This document shows, in pieces, positions 17,820 through 28,200 of a DNA stretch of 64,000 nucleotides. The notes under the pieces were generated by a model. The model was given only the letters and a program-made list of their open reading frames with translations, was not told where the DNA came from and made no database searches. The stretch's first letter is position 1. Every line of letters starts with the position of its first letter. Both the position numbers and the translations under genes were made by a program. This DNA is from Thermohalobaculum sp039821125 (lineage in GTDB: Bacteria > Pseudomonadota > Alphaproteobacteria > Rhodobacterales > Rhodobacteraceae): positions 62,001-126,000 of the forward strand of contig JBCBOR010000002.1 in assembly GCA_039821125.1 (NCBI GenBank), read 5' to 3'.

Positions 17820-19010
17820 TCAGGCGCGGGCCGTGGGATCGGTCAGGACCTGATGCTCCTGAAGGGCAAACCTGTCCGTCATCCCGGCGATATAGTCGGC
17901 GATGACGCGGGCACGCAATGTCTCGTTTGCCGCGCTCTTGGCGCTTTCGCTCCAGCCCGGCGGCAGGATGCCGGGATCACCCATGAAGATCTCGAACAAC
18001 TCGGCCACCACGCGCACCGCCTTGGTGCGCATCCGCTGCACGCGATAGTGGCGGTACATGTTGGCGTAGAGAAAGCTCTTGATCGTCGCGATGTCGCTCA
18101 GCATGGCGTCGGAAAAAGCGATCACCGCGGTGTCGTGGCGCTGCACATCTGTCATCGAGCCAGGCGCAGCCGCCGCAACACGCGCGGCGGATTCCGCCAA
18201 CAGATCCTCGACCATCAGCCCGAACACGCGGCGCAGCGCTTCGTGGTTGCGCCTTGGCTCTGCAAGCGATGGCCACCGCCGGTCCACCGCGGCGTAGCAA
18301 TCGCTGATGATCGGCAGAGCAGCGATATCATACGGCGTGAAGGCGGCCGCGCGCAGCCCATCCTGCAAATCGTGGTTCACATAGGCGATATCGTCGGACA
18401 GGGCTGCCACCTGCGCTTCGGCGCTGGCTTGGGTGTGCAATTCTAGATCGTGACGGGCGTTATAGCTGCAGATCGCCTCCGGCAATGCGTCGAGCGGCGC
18501 ATCGGCGGATGCGATGACCGGGCCGTTGTGCTTGGCGATGCCCTCCAGCGTTTCCCAGGTCAGGTTCAGCCCGTCAAAGGCGGCGTAGTGGCACTCAAGC
18601 TGCGTGACGATCTTCAGCGCCTGTGCGTTGTGGTCGAACCCGCCATATGCCGACATCGCATCTGCCAGCGCGTCCTCGCCGGTGTGCCCGAACGGCGGAT
18701 GACCAAGGTCGTGAGCCAGCGCCACCGCCTCGGCCAGATCCTCGTTCAACCGCAGGGTCCGCGCCACCGTCCGGGCGATCTGCGCCACCTCGATCGAATG
18801 GGTCAGGCGCGTGCGGTAGTAATCGCCCTCGTGCTCGATGAAGACCTGTGTCTTGTGCTTCAGCCGCCGAAAAGCCGAGGAGTGGATGATCCGGTCGCGG
18901 TCCCGCTGAAAGGGCGAGCGATGCGCGCTGTCCGGCTCGTCAAACAGCCGCCCGCGCGTGTCGCCCGGTTGCGCCGCATAGACGGCCAATCCTGCGTGAT
19001 CCATGATCAT
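17820..19010 (-). CDS. dgt: Deoxyguanosinetriphosphate triphosphohydrolase-like protein
   Basis: HD-domain dNTP triphosphohydrolase of 396 residues. The metal site residues are visible: His71 in RLTHSIEV, His100-Asp101 in ALAHDLGHPPFGHTGE and a later Asp in ALSDDIAYVNHDL. The family start DSAHRSPFQRDRDRIIHSSAFRRL is present. It hydrolyses dNTPs to nucleosides and triphosphate and helps control dNTP pools. It is divergent from erpA and upstream of argS, a common alphaproteobacterial order. Confidence 0.93.
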   Translation of the reverse strand: MIMDHAGLAVYAAQPGDTRGRLFDEPDSAHRSPFQRDRDRIIHSSAFRRLKHKTQVFIEHEGDYYRTRLTHSIEVAQIARTVARTLRLNEDLAEAVALAHDLGHPPFGHTGEDALADAMSAYGGFDHNAQALKIVTQLECHYAAFDGLNLTWETLEGIAKHNGPVIASADAPLDALPEAICSYNARHDLELHTQASAEAQVAALSDDIAYVNHDLQDGLRAAAFTPYDIAALPIISDCYAAVDRRWPSLAEPRRNHEALRRVFGLMVEDLLAESAARVAAAAPGSMTDVQRHDTAVIAFSDAMLSDIATIKSFLYANMYRHYRVQRMRTKAVRVVAELFEIFMGDPGILPPGWSESAKSAANETLRARVIADYIAGMTDRFALQEHQVLTDPTARA

Positions 19011-19088
19011 TCCCGGTCGCCTCTTGCCCGGCGACCCGCCGTTGTTACATAGTTGGCTACCGTATAGCCGATCAGACGAGGCAGTGAA

Positions 19089-19451
19089 ATGGATCTGGAG
19101 ATCCCTAACCTGAAGGCGCCCGTCACCGGCGGCGTCACCGTGACCGAGCGCGCCTTCGAGCGTCTGGCCGAGATTGCCGATGCGTCGGGCGAAGAGAAGG
19201 CGTTGCGCGTCGCCGTGCTTGGCGGCGGATGCTCTGGCTTTCAGTACGAGTTTCTGCTGGAAGATGCCGGGGGAGATGGCGATACGGTGATCGAGGGCAA
19301 GGGCCAGCGCGTCCTGATCGACCCCGAAAGCTTGCCGTTCCTCTCGGGCTCGGTTATCGACTTCAAGGACGAGCTGATCGGCGCCCGCTTCGCCGTCGAG
19401 AACCCGAACGCCACATCGACCTGCGGGTGCGGGACCAGCTTCTCGCTTTGA
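19089..19451 (+). CDS. erpA: Iron-sulfur cluster insertion protein (ErpA/IscA type)
   Basis: An A-type Fe-S carrier of 120 residues with the three invariant cysteines: Cys48 in GGGCSGFQYEF and Cys112 and Cys114 in STCGCGTSFSL. It receives clusters from the scaffold and passes them to apo-enzymes. It has its own start after a short divergent region with dgt. The following gene begins only two bases after the stop, yet differs strongly in codon use. Confidence 0.93.
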   Translation: MDLEIPNLKAPVTGGVTVTERAFERLAEIADASGEEKALRVAVLGGGCSGFQYEFLLEDAGGDGDTVIEGKGQRVLIDPESLPFLSGSVIDFKDELIGARFAVENPNATSTCGCGTSFSL

Positions 19452-19453
19452 CT

Positions 19454-20203
19454 ATGCACTGCCACATCTGGTGGAGCATCTATGTAAGAGCAGGCAAGAT
19501 CCAGAGGCTCAAAGAGAGACATCTTCCGGCAATCGACGCGGCGCTAGGGCCTGCCGAGTTCGAATGGGACGTGACCCGGGAGGATAGCTGTCCGGAACTT
19601 CTGAGACTTGTAAATTATCAGAACATCTCTGGCGACACGGTCGAGGCGCTCATCCTTCAGGTCCTTCGCAAGCTGGGTCGAATTGCCGAGGGTTTCTCGA
19701 TCTCCGGCCTCGGGGACCTCGACGCGCCAACCTTCAGACACATGTCCGGAACGTGGCGCAGCAGCAAACCCGCTCATCGGGCTCCTGCTCTCGAGGACAT
19801 TGCATTCGAGGTGGTGCCTGGACGGATTGCTGGAATGACCAACGACGGCGGCTGGTACCAAGAGCCTACCTACGTGACGGAGTTGAGAGATTTCTTCGAA
19901 AGAGTGAATGAACGAGGGAACATGCCTTGGCACAGACCAGAGCTGCACCGAGAGGTCCTCACCGCCTTACAAAGGTTCCAGCAGGATTCGTTTGCGCTGG
20001 AGTCTGAAAACGCCATCGTCGACCGGACAAAGCAACTCTTCGGCGACCTTGACTTGATAAACGAAAAAGCAGACGGGGCACTTTTAGAAACTGACCAACG
20101 CGAGATCATCACTTCCGGCGTTTTGGGAGCGCTCAAAGCCCAAGGCATCGACCTCAGCAAATTTGAAGATGGCGACCCAACGATGGCGTATCGCAAACTC
20201 TAG
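19454..20203 (+). CDS. Unrecognised protein, possibly acquired
   Basis: A 249-residue soluble protein with no signal peptide, membrane segment or motif that I recognise. The N-terminus MHCHIWWSIYV suggests a beta strand, and the middle (NISGDTVEALILQVLRKLGRIAEGFSISG) looks like a helix followed by a strand. The C-terminal third is helical and acidic. Codon use differs from its neighbours: at least nine AGA/AGG arginine codons and frequent A- or T-ending codons, where flanking genes use almost only CGC/CGG. It starts two bases after erpA and ends 89 bases before xth in an AT-richer stretch. It could be an immunity-type or accessory protein, but that is a guess. Confidence 0.7.
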   Translation: MHCHIWWSIYVRAGKIQRLKERHLPAIDAALGPAEFEWDVTREDSCPELLRLVNYQNISGDTVEALILQVLRKLGRIAEGFSISGLGDLDAPTFRHMSGTWRSSKPAHRAPALEDIAFEVVPGRIAGMTNDGGWYQEPTYVTELRDFFERVNERGNMPWHRPELHREVLTALQRFQQDSFALESENAIVDRTKQLFGDLDLINEKADGALLETDQREIITSGVLGALKAQGIDLSKFEDGDPTMAYRKL

Positions 20204-20292
20204 GGCCACCTCTCGAAAAGCCTTGCTCTTCATCTTGCTAAAAATACCTGACCGCGCTTGACATCACACACAGCGCCCGCGACCAAAGCGCC

Positions 20293-21072
20293 ATGAAAAT
20301 CGCGACATTCAATATCAACGGGATCAAGGCGCGGCTGCCGGCCCTGCTCGACTGGCTGGGCGAGGCATCGCCCGATGTCGCCGTGCTGCAAGAGATCAAA
20401 TCAGTCGACGAGAACTTCCCGCGCGAGGAGATCGAGGCGCTTGGCTACAATCTCGAGACCCACGGCCAGAAGTCGTTCAATGGCGTCGCGATCCTGTCGA
20501 AACTGCCGCTGGAGGATATCCGTCGCGGCCTGCCCGGCGACGACACGGATGAGCAGGCCCGCTGGATAGAAGCCACTGTCATCGGCGAAAAAGCCGTGCG
20601 CATCGCGGGGCTCTACCTGCCGAATGGCAATCCTGCCCCAGGGCCGAAATTCGACTACAAGCTGGCGTGGATGGCCCGGATGGAGGACCACGCGCGTGCG
20701 CTGCTGGACAGCGAAGAGCCGGTCGTATTGGCAGGCGACTACAACGCGATCCCCGAGGACCGGGATGCTGCCCGTCCCGATGACTGGCGCGATGATGCTC
20801 TGTTCCGGCCTGAAACCCTGGCGGCGTTCCGGCGGCTCCTCAACCTGGGTTACACTGATGCGGTCCGGGAGACGACGCAGGCCGACGAGGTCTACAGCTT
20901 CTGGGACTATCAGGCCGGGGCCTGGGACAAGAATGACGGCATCCGCATCGATCATCTGCTGCTCAGCCCGCAGGCGGCGGACCGGCTGTGCTCGGCCGGG
21001 ATCGATAGCCAGGTGCGCGGGCGTGAGAAACCCTCGGACCATGTGCCGGTCTGGATCGATCTCGACCTCTAA
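20293..21072 (+). CDS. xth: Exodeoxyribonuclease III (AP endonuclease)
   Basis: A 259-residue member of the EEP metal-dependent phosphatase family, acting in base excision repair as an AP endonuclease and 3' exonuclease. Visible active-site blocks are FNINGIKARLPAL, VLQEIKS (metal-binding Glu), LAGDYNAIPED, RIDHLLLS and the terminal SDHVPVW. It has its own upstream spacer containing TTGACA but no clear -10 box. It is convergent with the lipoprotein gene. Confidence 0.94.
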   Translation: MKIATFNINGIKARLPALLDWLGEASPDVAVLQEIKSVDENFPREEIEALGYNLETHGQKSFNGVAILSKLPLEDIRRGLPGDDTDEQARWIEATVIGEKAVRIAGLYLPNGNPAPGPKFDYKLAWMARMEDHARALLDSEEPVVLAGDYNAIPEDRDAARPDDWRDDALFRPETLAAFRRLLNLGYTDAVRETTQADEVYSFWDYQAGAWDKNDGIRIDHLLLSPQAADRLCSAGIDSQVRGREKPSDHVPVWIDLDL

Positions 21073-21096
21073 CCGGGCGGGTCTTCGACGCGTCGG

Positions 21097-22305
21097 CTAG
21101 CCGCGCCGCGGGCGATGTGGCGCGCTCGGCGCCCGCTGGGGTGCGTTGTCGGACTCGACACGCTCGATCGACGGATCAAGCACCACCGTGACGGCCTTGT
21201 CCGGCTTCGGCCTCGGTTTGGGATCAAGCGCTGTTTCGTGCGATGTCGCGATCTTGGCAACACGCGCTGCTTTCGAGAGATCCTGATCCGCCCCGTCGTT
21301 TTCTTCGAACCCTGTCTCGGCGTTTGCCGTAGCGGCGACCTCGGTGGTCTGGTCGGCCTGCGCCGCCTGTGCCACCGCACGCGGCCGTGCGGTCGGCGCC
21401 GGCGGCGTTACGGTATCAGCCGCGGCTGCGTCCTCCGTGTCAGGATCGCGGGTTGTCACGATGATTGCCGTCGGCTCGAGATCACTGATCTTCTGCGCGC
21501 CATCATCGTCGCCGGCGGGCCCGAGCAGCGTAAGACGCGTCTGCGGGCTGCGCTGCGCGACCACGGTTGGCTCCTCATTGATCCGCGTGCGGTTCGCAAC
21601 CCGAAGTGTTTTGACCTGAGCAATGAGATGCACGAGCATGTCGTCTTCGCTGAGCGGACGGTCGCGGAACCCGCTCATCGTCACGACCGCAAGCCGGTCG
21701 TTCAACTCGACGAACGAGCGCCAGAACCGCGACGACAACAGCGGCACCGGTTGCTCATCCTTGTCATCGACCAGCACAAACAGACCATCGCCGATCCGGC
21801 GCCGCTCGACCACGTTTACACGCTCACCATCCCCGCCGCGCCCCAGCAGACGGCGGCCTTCAGCTGTCTCGAAAAACGCCCCGAGGTTCTTGAGCGTCGT
21901 ATCATCCGACCCGTCGAGCGGCACCGCCGACGCGCCCGAGACGGAGACAGTCATGAAGCCCGGAATGCCGCGCGGAAGCTGCAACTCCCCGCGCGCGCCC
22001 TTGTCCACCTTGGAGGTCTCGGCATCCAGTGCACAGTCCCCGATCAGCACAAACGCCGAGCGGCCCGAGGTTTCGATCGATTCTTCGGCCAGACAGAACC
22101 CGTCCGCCGGCTCGATGGCAACCTGCCGTCCCTTGGCCGACAGAACCGCCCGCTCGTGGCTTGCGGTGATCACCGCGAAGGATCCGACCGGCGCAGCGCG
22201 CTGCCGCGTCCATTCCGCCTGCAACCCGCTGAACCCGCCTTGATCGCAGCCCGCAGCCGTGATCCCGAGGGCTGCCACCAATCCGATTTTGCCGAGACGC
22301 GACAC
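21097..22305 (-). CDS. Uncharacterised lipoprotein with low-complexity C-terminus
   Basis: About 402 residues, reading from a GTG at 22305. This start gives a compact lipoprotein signal (LVAALGITAAGC) with the lipidated Cys20; further GTG codons in frame extend to 22326. The body (residues about 25-220) is a mixed alpha/beta domain with two Cys, and the last 150 residues are Pro/Ala/Thr-rich and highly charged, probably disordered. No known domain recognised. It lies nine bases beyond... downstream of ilvD on the same strand (ilvD is transcribed toward the right-hand neighbour's opposite end), so it may be monocistronic. Likely periplasmic or outer-membrane attached. Confidence 0.72.
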   Translation of the reverse strand: MSRLGKIGLVAALGITAAGCDQGGFSGLQAEWTRQRAAPVGSFAVITASHERAVLSAKGRQVAIEPADGFCLAEESIETSGRSAFVLIGDCALDAETSKVDKGARGELQLPRGIPGFMTVSVSGASAVPLDGSDDTTLKNLGAFFETAEGRRLLGRGGDGERVNVVERRRIGDGLFVLVDDKDEQPVPLLSSRFWRSFVELNDRLAVVTMSGFRDRPLSEDDMLVHLIAQVKTLRVANRTRINEEPTVVAQRSPQTRLTLLGPAGDDDGAQKISDLEPTAIIVTTRDPDTEDAAAADTVTPPAPTARPRAVAQAAQADQTTEVAATANAETGFEENDGADQDLSKAARVAKIATSHETALDPKPRPKPDKAVTVVLDPSIERVESDNAPQRAPSAPHRPRRG

Positions 22306-22335
22306 AGTACCTACACCCACAACCACACCTGACGC

Positions 22336-24093
22336 TCAGAGGTCAGAGTAGCAGTGGCGCTCGGCGCTGCCGCCCGGATGGGTCACGGCACCTTGCTGCG
22401 CGCCGCCCACGGTTTGTGCATATTTCCATAGGGCCCCGGCCCCGTAGATCGTCTCACGCGGCCCAGTCCAGTCCTTCTTGCGCGCCTTCAGGTCTTTCTG
22501 GGTCAGCTTGACCTTGATCGTGCCTTTCTTCGCGTCGATCGAGATGATGTCCCCGTTCTTGAGCAGACCGATCGGCCCGCCGACCGCCGCCTCGGGCCCG
22601 ACATGACCGACGCAGAACCCGCGGGTCGCGCCGGAGAACCGGCCATCGGTGATCAGTGCGACCTTCGAGCCCATGCCCTGGCCCGAGATCGCCGCCGTGG
22701 TCGCCAGCATCTCCCGCATACCCGGGCCGCCCTTGGGGCCTTCGTTGCGGATGACGATCACCTCGCCTTCCTTGTAGGCGCGCTTCTGGACGGCCTCGAA
22801 GGCCTCTTCCTCGCATTCAAACACGCGCGCCGGGCCTTCGAACTTCTGTTTCTTCATGCCAGCGACTTTGACGATGGCGCCTTCCGGAGCGAGATTGCCG
22901 ATCAGGCCCACGACCCCGCCCGTGGGAGTAATAGGCTTCTCGATCGGGTAGATCACCTTGCCATCGGCCTCGCCCGCGATGTTGTCGAGGTTCTCGCCCA
23001 TGGTCTTGCCGGTCGCGGTGATGCAGTCGCGGTGGATGTAGCCGCCCTTCATCAGCTCCTTCATCACGACCATGACACCGCCCGCCTCGTAGAGGTCCTT
23101 GGCCACGTACGTCCCGCCCGGTTTGAGATCGACGAAATAGGGCGTGTCTTTGAAGATGTCGCAGACGTCCTGAAGATTGAAGTCGATCCCGGCCTCGTGC
23201 GCGATGGCAGGCAGGTGCAGTCCGGCATTGGTCGAACCACCGGTGCAGGCGACCACACGAGCCGCATTCTCCAAGGCCTCCCGCGTGACCACATCGCGTG
23301 AGCGGATGTTCTGTATCAGCAGATCCATCACCGCCCGGCCCGAGGCATCCGAGTACTGATCCCGGCTTTCATAGGGTGCAGGGGCGCCCGCCGATTGCGG
23401 CAGCGCGAGGCCAATCGCCTCGGACACGCAAGCCATGGTGTTGGCCGTGAACTGCCCGCCACACGCTCCGGCGGAGGGGCATGCGACCCGCTCGAGCACA
23501 TCGAGCGCCGCGTCCGACAGATCCCCGTTCTGATGGCGCCCGACCGCTTCGAACATGTCCTGAACGGTCAGATCGCGGGTCGCGAAATCCTCCGGCACAT
23601 CGGCACCCGCGGGCACCTTGCCCGGCAGGATCGAACCGCCATAGATAAAGACGGAGGGCACGTTCAGCCGAACCATCGCCATCATCATGCCCGGCAGCGA
23701 CTTGTCACAGCCCGCCAGCCCGACCAGAGCGTCATAGGCATGGCCGCGCATGGTCAACTCGACCGTATCGGCAATCGCCTCGCGCGAGGCGAGCGAGGAC
23801 CGCATCCCCTCATGCCCCATGGCGATTCCGTCCGTGACCGTGATCGTCGTGAACTCACGCGGCGTGCCGCGCCCTTCCTTGACGCCCAGCTTCACAGCCT
23901 GCGCCTGGCGGTTCAGCGCGATGTTGCAGGGTGCCGCTTCGTTCCAGCAGGTTGCCACGCCGACGAAAGGCCGGTGGATCTCATCATCCGTCAGCCCCAT
24001 CGCGTAGTAATACGACCGGTGCGGCGCGCGCTGCGGTCCCTCCGTCACATGACGGCTGACCAGCTTGCTCTTGTCGAACGTCTTGGCATCCAT
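22336..24093 (-). CDS. ilvD: Dihydroxy-acid dehydratase
   Basis: IlvD/Edd family enzyme of 585 residues that makes 2-oxo acids in valine, leucine and isoleucine synthesis. The Fe-S cluster cysteines are visible in ATCWNEAAPCN, GLAGCDKSLPGM and PSAGACGGQFTANTM. The block DGIAMGHEGMRSSLASRE is characteristic of the long IlvD subgroup. It is flanked by a divergent CPBP protease gene and followed on the same strand by the lipoprotein gene 30 bases later. Confidence 0.96.
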   Translation of the reverse strand: MDAKTFDKSKLVSRHVTEGPQRAPHRSYYYAMGLTDDEIHRPFVGVATCWNEAAPCNIALNRQAQAVKLGVKEGRGTPREFTTITVTDGIAMGHEGMRSSLASREAIADTVELTMRGHAYDALVGLAGCDKSLPGMMMAMVRLNVPSVFIYGGSILPGKVPAGADVPEDFATRDLTVQDMFEAVGRHQNGDLSDAALDVLERVACPSAGACGGQFTANTMACVSEAIGLALPQSAGAPAPYESRDQYSDASGRAVMDLLIQNIRSRDVVTREALENAARVVACTGGSTNAGLHLPAIAHEAGIDFNLQDVCDIFKDTPYFVDLKPGGTYVAKDLYEAGGVMVVMKELMKGGYIHRDCITATGKTMGENLDNIAGEADGKVIYPIEKPITPTGGVVGLIGNLAPEGAIVKVAGMKKQKFEGPARVFECEEEAFEAVQKRAYKEGEVIVIRNEGPKGGPGMREMLATTAAISGQGMGSKVALITDGRFSGATRGFCVGHVGPEAAVGGPIGLLKNGDIISIDAKKGTIKVKLTQKDLKARKKDWTGPRETIYGAGALWKYAQTVGGAQQGAVTHPGGSAERHCYSDL

Positions 24094-24297
24094 GCGTGCT
24101 GTCCCTCAACTGGCGCTTCAAAACACCTTTTCGATTGTTAGGCACCCTAGGCTTTTGCGGCCCCACCCTCAAGGACGAACCGATATTCGGCGGACTCTTC
24201 GCGAAAAAGGCGAAAAGACGGCGCCCACCTCCACTTGTGATGCCCAATTCCGCTGCTATGACCCTCTGATCGCCATGAAATGAAGGTCACGCCGCCC

Positions 24298-25236
24298 ATG
24301 ACACCGTTCGAGTCGTATGTCGCCCCTGCCAGGATAAATCCGGGTTGGTGGCGGATTCTGTTGGGCGTAGTGCTGATCGGCGTCCTCTGGATTGTCGGCG
24401 CGGTCGTCGTGCTGATCGGCTGGGTGCTCTACCAGTTTTCGCAGCTGGGCGACATCAATGCTGCGCTCGGCACGATGGCGCAGGTGATGCGGGGCGGCTC
24501 CCCTGTCTTCATAACCGTGATGCTGCTCAGCTTCGTCGGCGTCTGGGGCGGCATCGTCGCGGTGCAGGCCCTGCACGGACAAAGCTTTGCATCGGTCTTT
24601 GCGCCCGACAGCCGCCCTCGCCGCGGCGGGTTCGTCGCCGGGGTGTTTTTCGCGCTGATCTTCATCCTGCCCGCGCTTGGCACCGCGCTGCTTGTCACCG
24701 ATCCCATCCGCAGCGATGTGTCCATCGCGTCGTGGCTTATCTGGTTGATACCACTCGCCTTTTTGATCAATCTCCAGACAACGGCCGAGGAGATGATCTT
24801 CCGCGGATACCTCCAGCAGCAGCTTGGCGCAAGGAGCCGTCTCTGGATCGTCTGGGCCGGGATCCCATCGGTTCTGTTCGGCCTCCTGCACTACGCGAAT
24901 GCCGATACGGTCGAGGGCGGGATCTACTACATGCTGATCACCGGGTTCATGGGGCTTTTGCTCGCCGGGCTGGTCTGGCGCACAGGCTCGCTCTGGACCG
25001 CATGCGGGGTGCACTGGGCAAACAACTTCTTCGCCCTGACCGTGATCGGGCCGAGCGGCGTGCTGTCCGGTACACAGCTTTGGAACTTCGAGAAAGGCGA
25101 CGACCTGATCCTGCTACAGGTGGATCTGGTCGTCGTCGCCATCGCGACGCTGCTGGTGCTCAGCCCCGTGGGCCGAATCTTCGGCGACGGGCGAAACACC
25201 GCGTTCCGCCAGTCTGAAGCAGAAGCCTTCGCCTAA
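24298..25236 (+). CDS. CPBP family intramembrane glutamic endopeptidase
   Basis: A 312-residue polytopic membrane protein with about eight hydrophobic segments. It carries the three CPBP (Abi/Rce1) motifs: Glu164-Glu165 in EEMIFRGYL, His198 in FGLLHYAN and His239 in HWANN. These proteins are membrane proteases or have roles in prenyl-protein processing, bacteriocin immunity or stress. The ATG at 24298 is preferred because GAAGGT lies at correct spacing; an ATG at 24280 would add six residues. Its end overlaps the convergent valS by four bases. Confidence 0.86.
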   Translation: MTPFESYVAPARINPGWWRILLGVVLIGVLWIVGAVVVLIGWVLYQFSQLGDINAALGTMAQVMRGGSPVFITVMLLSFVGVWGGIVAVQALHGQSFASVFAPDSRPRRGGFVAGVFFALIFILPALGTALLVTDPIRSDVSIASWLIWLIPLAFLINLQTTAEEMIFRGYLQQQLGARSRLWIVWAGIPSVLFGLLHYANADTVEGGIYYMLITGFMGLLLAGLVWRTGSLWTACGVHWANNFFALTVIGPSGVLSGTQLWNFEKGDDLILLQVDLVVVAIATLLVLSPVGRIFGDGRNTAFRQSEAEAFA

Positions 25237-28200
25237 AGTTGCGCAAGGCGTTCCAAAGCAGCGCGGAGTTTATCGCCCTCGGCTTTCGCAAGAGTTAACC
25301 GCTCGCGCTGTTCTTCCACCACCTCGGCCGGGGCCTTCGCGAGGAAGCCTTCGTTCGCCAGCTTCTTCTCGATGCCGCCGGCTTCTTTCTCGGCCTTTGC
25401 CAAGGTCTTGGAAAGGCGTGCTTTCTCGGCCTCGACGTCGATGATGCCCGCCAGCGGCAGGTTAACGGCACAATCATCGAGCGCGAGTGTGACCGAGCCA
25501 TCCGGCGCAGTCTCTGCCACCGCGCATTCCGACAGGCGCGCAAGCCGTTGAATCAGCGCAGAATTTCGCAGCAGCCGGTGAGCGACCTCGGCGTTGTGCC
25601 CAGTCAGGACCATCTCGATCTTGGCGCCAGCGGGGACGTTCATCTCGGCCCGGACCGAGCGGATGGCCTCGATGACGCGGATGACCCAGCCCATCTCGGC
25701 GTCGGCCTCCGCGTCCGAGCAGTCCGCGGGGTCGAAATCCGGCCAAACCGTTGTCATCAATGGCTTTTCCCGAGCCGCCAGGCCGTTCCAAAGCTCCTCG
25801 GTGATGAAGGGCATAATCGGGCTGAGCATGATCAGGCATTGATCCAATGCCCAGGCCATAACTCTTTGAGTCTCGGCCTTTGCCTCGGCATTCTCACCTG
25901 CCAGATGAGCTTTCGAGAACTCGACATACCAGTCGCAGAAAACCTTCCAGACATGGTCATAGAGGGCAGTCGCCGCCTCGTTGAACTTGTAGTCCGTTAA
26001 TGCGTTATCGACCGCGACACGGCAGCGTGCGGTCTCGCCGATGATCCAGCGATTAACCATTTGGTGCGCGGATGGCGGGCGTATGGCAGGCGTATGGCCC
26101 GTGTCTGGCTCGTGTATGGCACCTGTATGGCTCGCGTCTGGCACCTGTACCGACGCCAAGTCGCGATAGCATTCGTTAAGCTCGGCGAACCGCGCGGCAT
26201 TCCACAGCTTGGTGCCAAAGTTCCGGCCGCCCTCGACCATGTCTTTCGACAGGCGCAGCATCCGACGGGATTGCACCTCTTGGTTGGCCAGAGTGAACCG
26301 CAGCGCATCAGCGCCGTATTCATCGATCAGATCCAGGGGATCGATGACATTCCCCTGGGTCTTGGACATTTTCTTGCCCTTGCCGTCGACCACGATGGAG
26401 TTGATGTAGACATCATCGAACGGCACCTCGCCGTCCATGAACTCCAGCCCCTGCATCATCATCCGAGCAACCCAGAAAAAAATGATGTCATTGCCGGTGA
26501 TCAACACATCGGTCTTGTAGTATTTCTCCAGCTCCGGCGTCTTGTCCGGCCACCCCAGCGTCGAGAACGGCCAGAGGGCAGACGAGAACCACGTGTCGAG
26601 AACGTCAGGGTCGCGATCGAGGACAACTGGCTGCCCACCCATAAGCCGCACTACTTCAGGATTGTCGAGGCGGATATCTTGCCCTTCCGCAACGAGGCGA
26701 TCGCCAACTTGGCCAAGTTGCTCCGCTATCGGAACTTGGCTCATCAAAACTGGGCGGCCATAATGTTCACGCGCAGACTTTATCGCCTCATGCTCAGTCG
26801 TAGCGCAAAATTCTTTTCCGTTCGGCCCATACCAAACCGGGATCTGGTGGCCCCACCAAAGCTGGCGGGAGATGCACCAGGGCTCAATGTTCTCCATCCA
26901 GTTGAAGTAGGTCTTGGCCCAGTTGTCGGGGACAAACTTGGTCCGCCCGTCCTTGACCGCCGCCAGCGCGGGACCTGCGAGCTTTTCTGCATCGACGAAC
27001 CACTGGTCGGTCAGCATCGGCTCGATGACAACTTTAGAACGGTCGCCATAGGGCTGCATGATCTTCTTCGCTTCGATCATGGGAAGCTTTGCGGGGATGT
27101 CCTCCTCGGCGACTTTCTTGATCTGCCAGGCGACCTCCGGATGGTCGGACGGGACCATGACCGCCAACCCCTCGGCCGTGATGTCGGCGACCACCTTCTT
27201 GCGGCATTCATATCGATCGAGACCGCGATATTCATCGGGCACGAGATTGATCGCGTCGATCTCGGCCTCGGACATCTCCGCACCTTCAACGATGCTCTGG
27301 GCCTTGGCGGCTTCCTCGGCATAAGGCGCACCGTCCGCGCGCATCGAGGCGTCCATGGCCATCAGGCGATAGCACGGGATGTTGCCGCGTTTGGCGACGC
27401 CGTAGTCGTTGAAGTCGTGCGCGCCGGTGATCTTGACCGCGCCCGAGCCGAAGTCGGGGTCGGGGTAGTCGTCGGTGATGATCGGGATCAGGCGACGGTG
27501 TTCTTTCGGCCCGACCGGGATTTCGCAGAGTTTGCCGACGATGGGGGCATAGCGCGCGTCCGAGGGGTGGACCGCGACCGCACCGTCGCCGAGCATCGTC
27601 TCGGGCCGGGTCGTGGCGATGGAGATATAGTCGCGGGTCTCGCGCAGGGTGACGGTGCCGTCTTCGTCTTTCTCCACGTACTCGTATGTGGCCCCGCCCG
27701 CGAGCGGGTATTTGAAGTGCCACATATGGCCGTCGGTCTCGATGTTCTCGACTTCGAGGTCCGAGATCGCGGTCTCGAATTTCGGGTCCCAGTTGACGAG
27801 GCGCTTGCCGCGGTAGATCAGGCCCTTGTTGTAGAGATCGACGAAGACCTTGAGGACGGCAGCCGAGAGCCCGTCATCCATGGTGAACCGCGTGCGCGAC
27901 CAGTCGCAGGACGCGCCGAGGCGTTTGAGCTGGCCGAGGATGGTGCCCTCGGATTTGCGCTTCTGCTCCCAGACGCGTTTCACGAAGGCCTCGCGGCCCA
28001 TATCGGTGCGGCGGATGTTGCCTTCTTCGGCGAGTTCGCGTTCGACAACCATCTGGGTTGCGATCCCGGCGTGATCCGTCCCCGGCTGCCAGAGCGTGTC
28101 GTAGCCCTGCATGCGCTTCCAGCGGATCAGCACGTCCTGGAGCGTGTTGTTGAGCGCGTGGCCCATATGCAGCGAGCCGGTGACGTTGGGCGGCGGGATC

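Noticed and set aside
20257..20262. TTGACA upstream of xth as a promoter
   Set aside because: There is no acceptable -10 box at 16-18 bases, and the distance to the start codon is very short.
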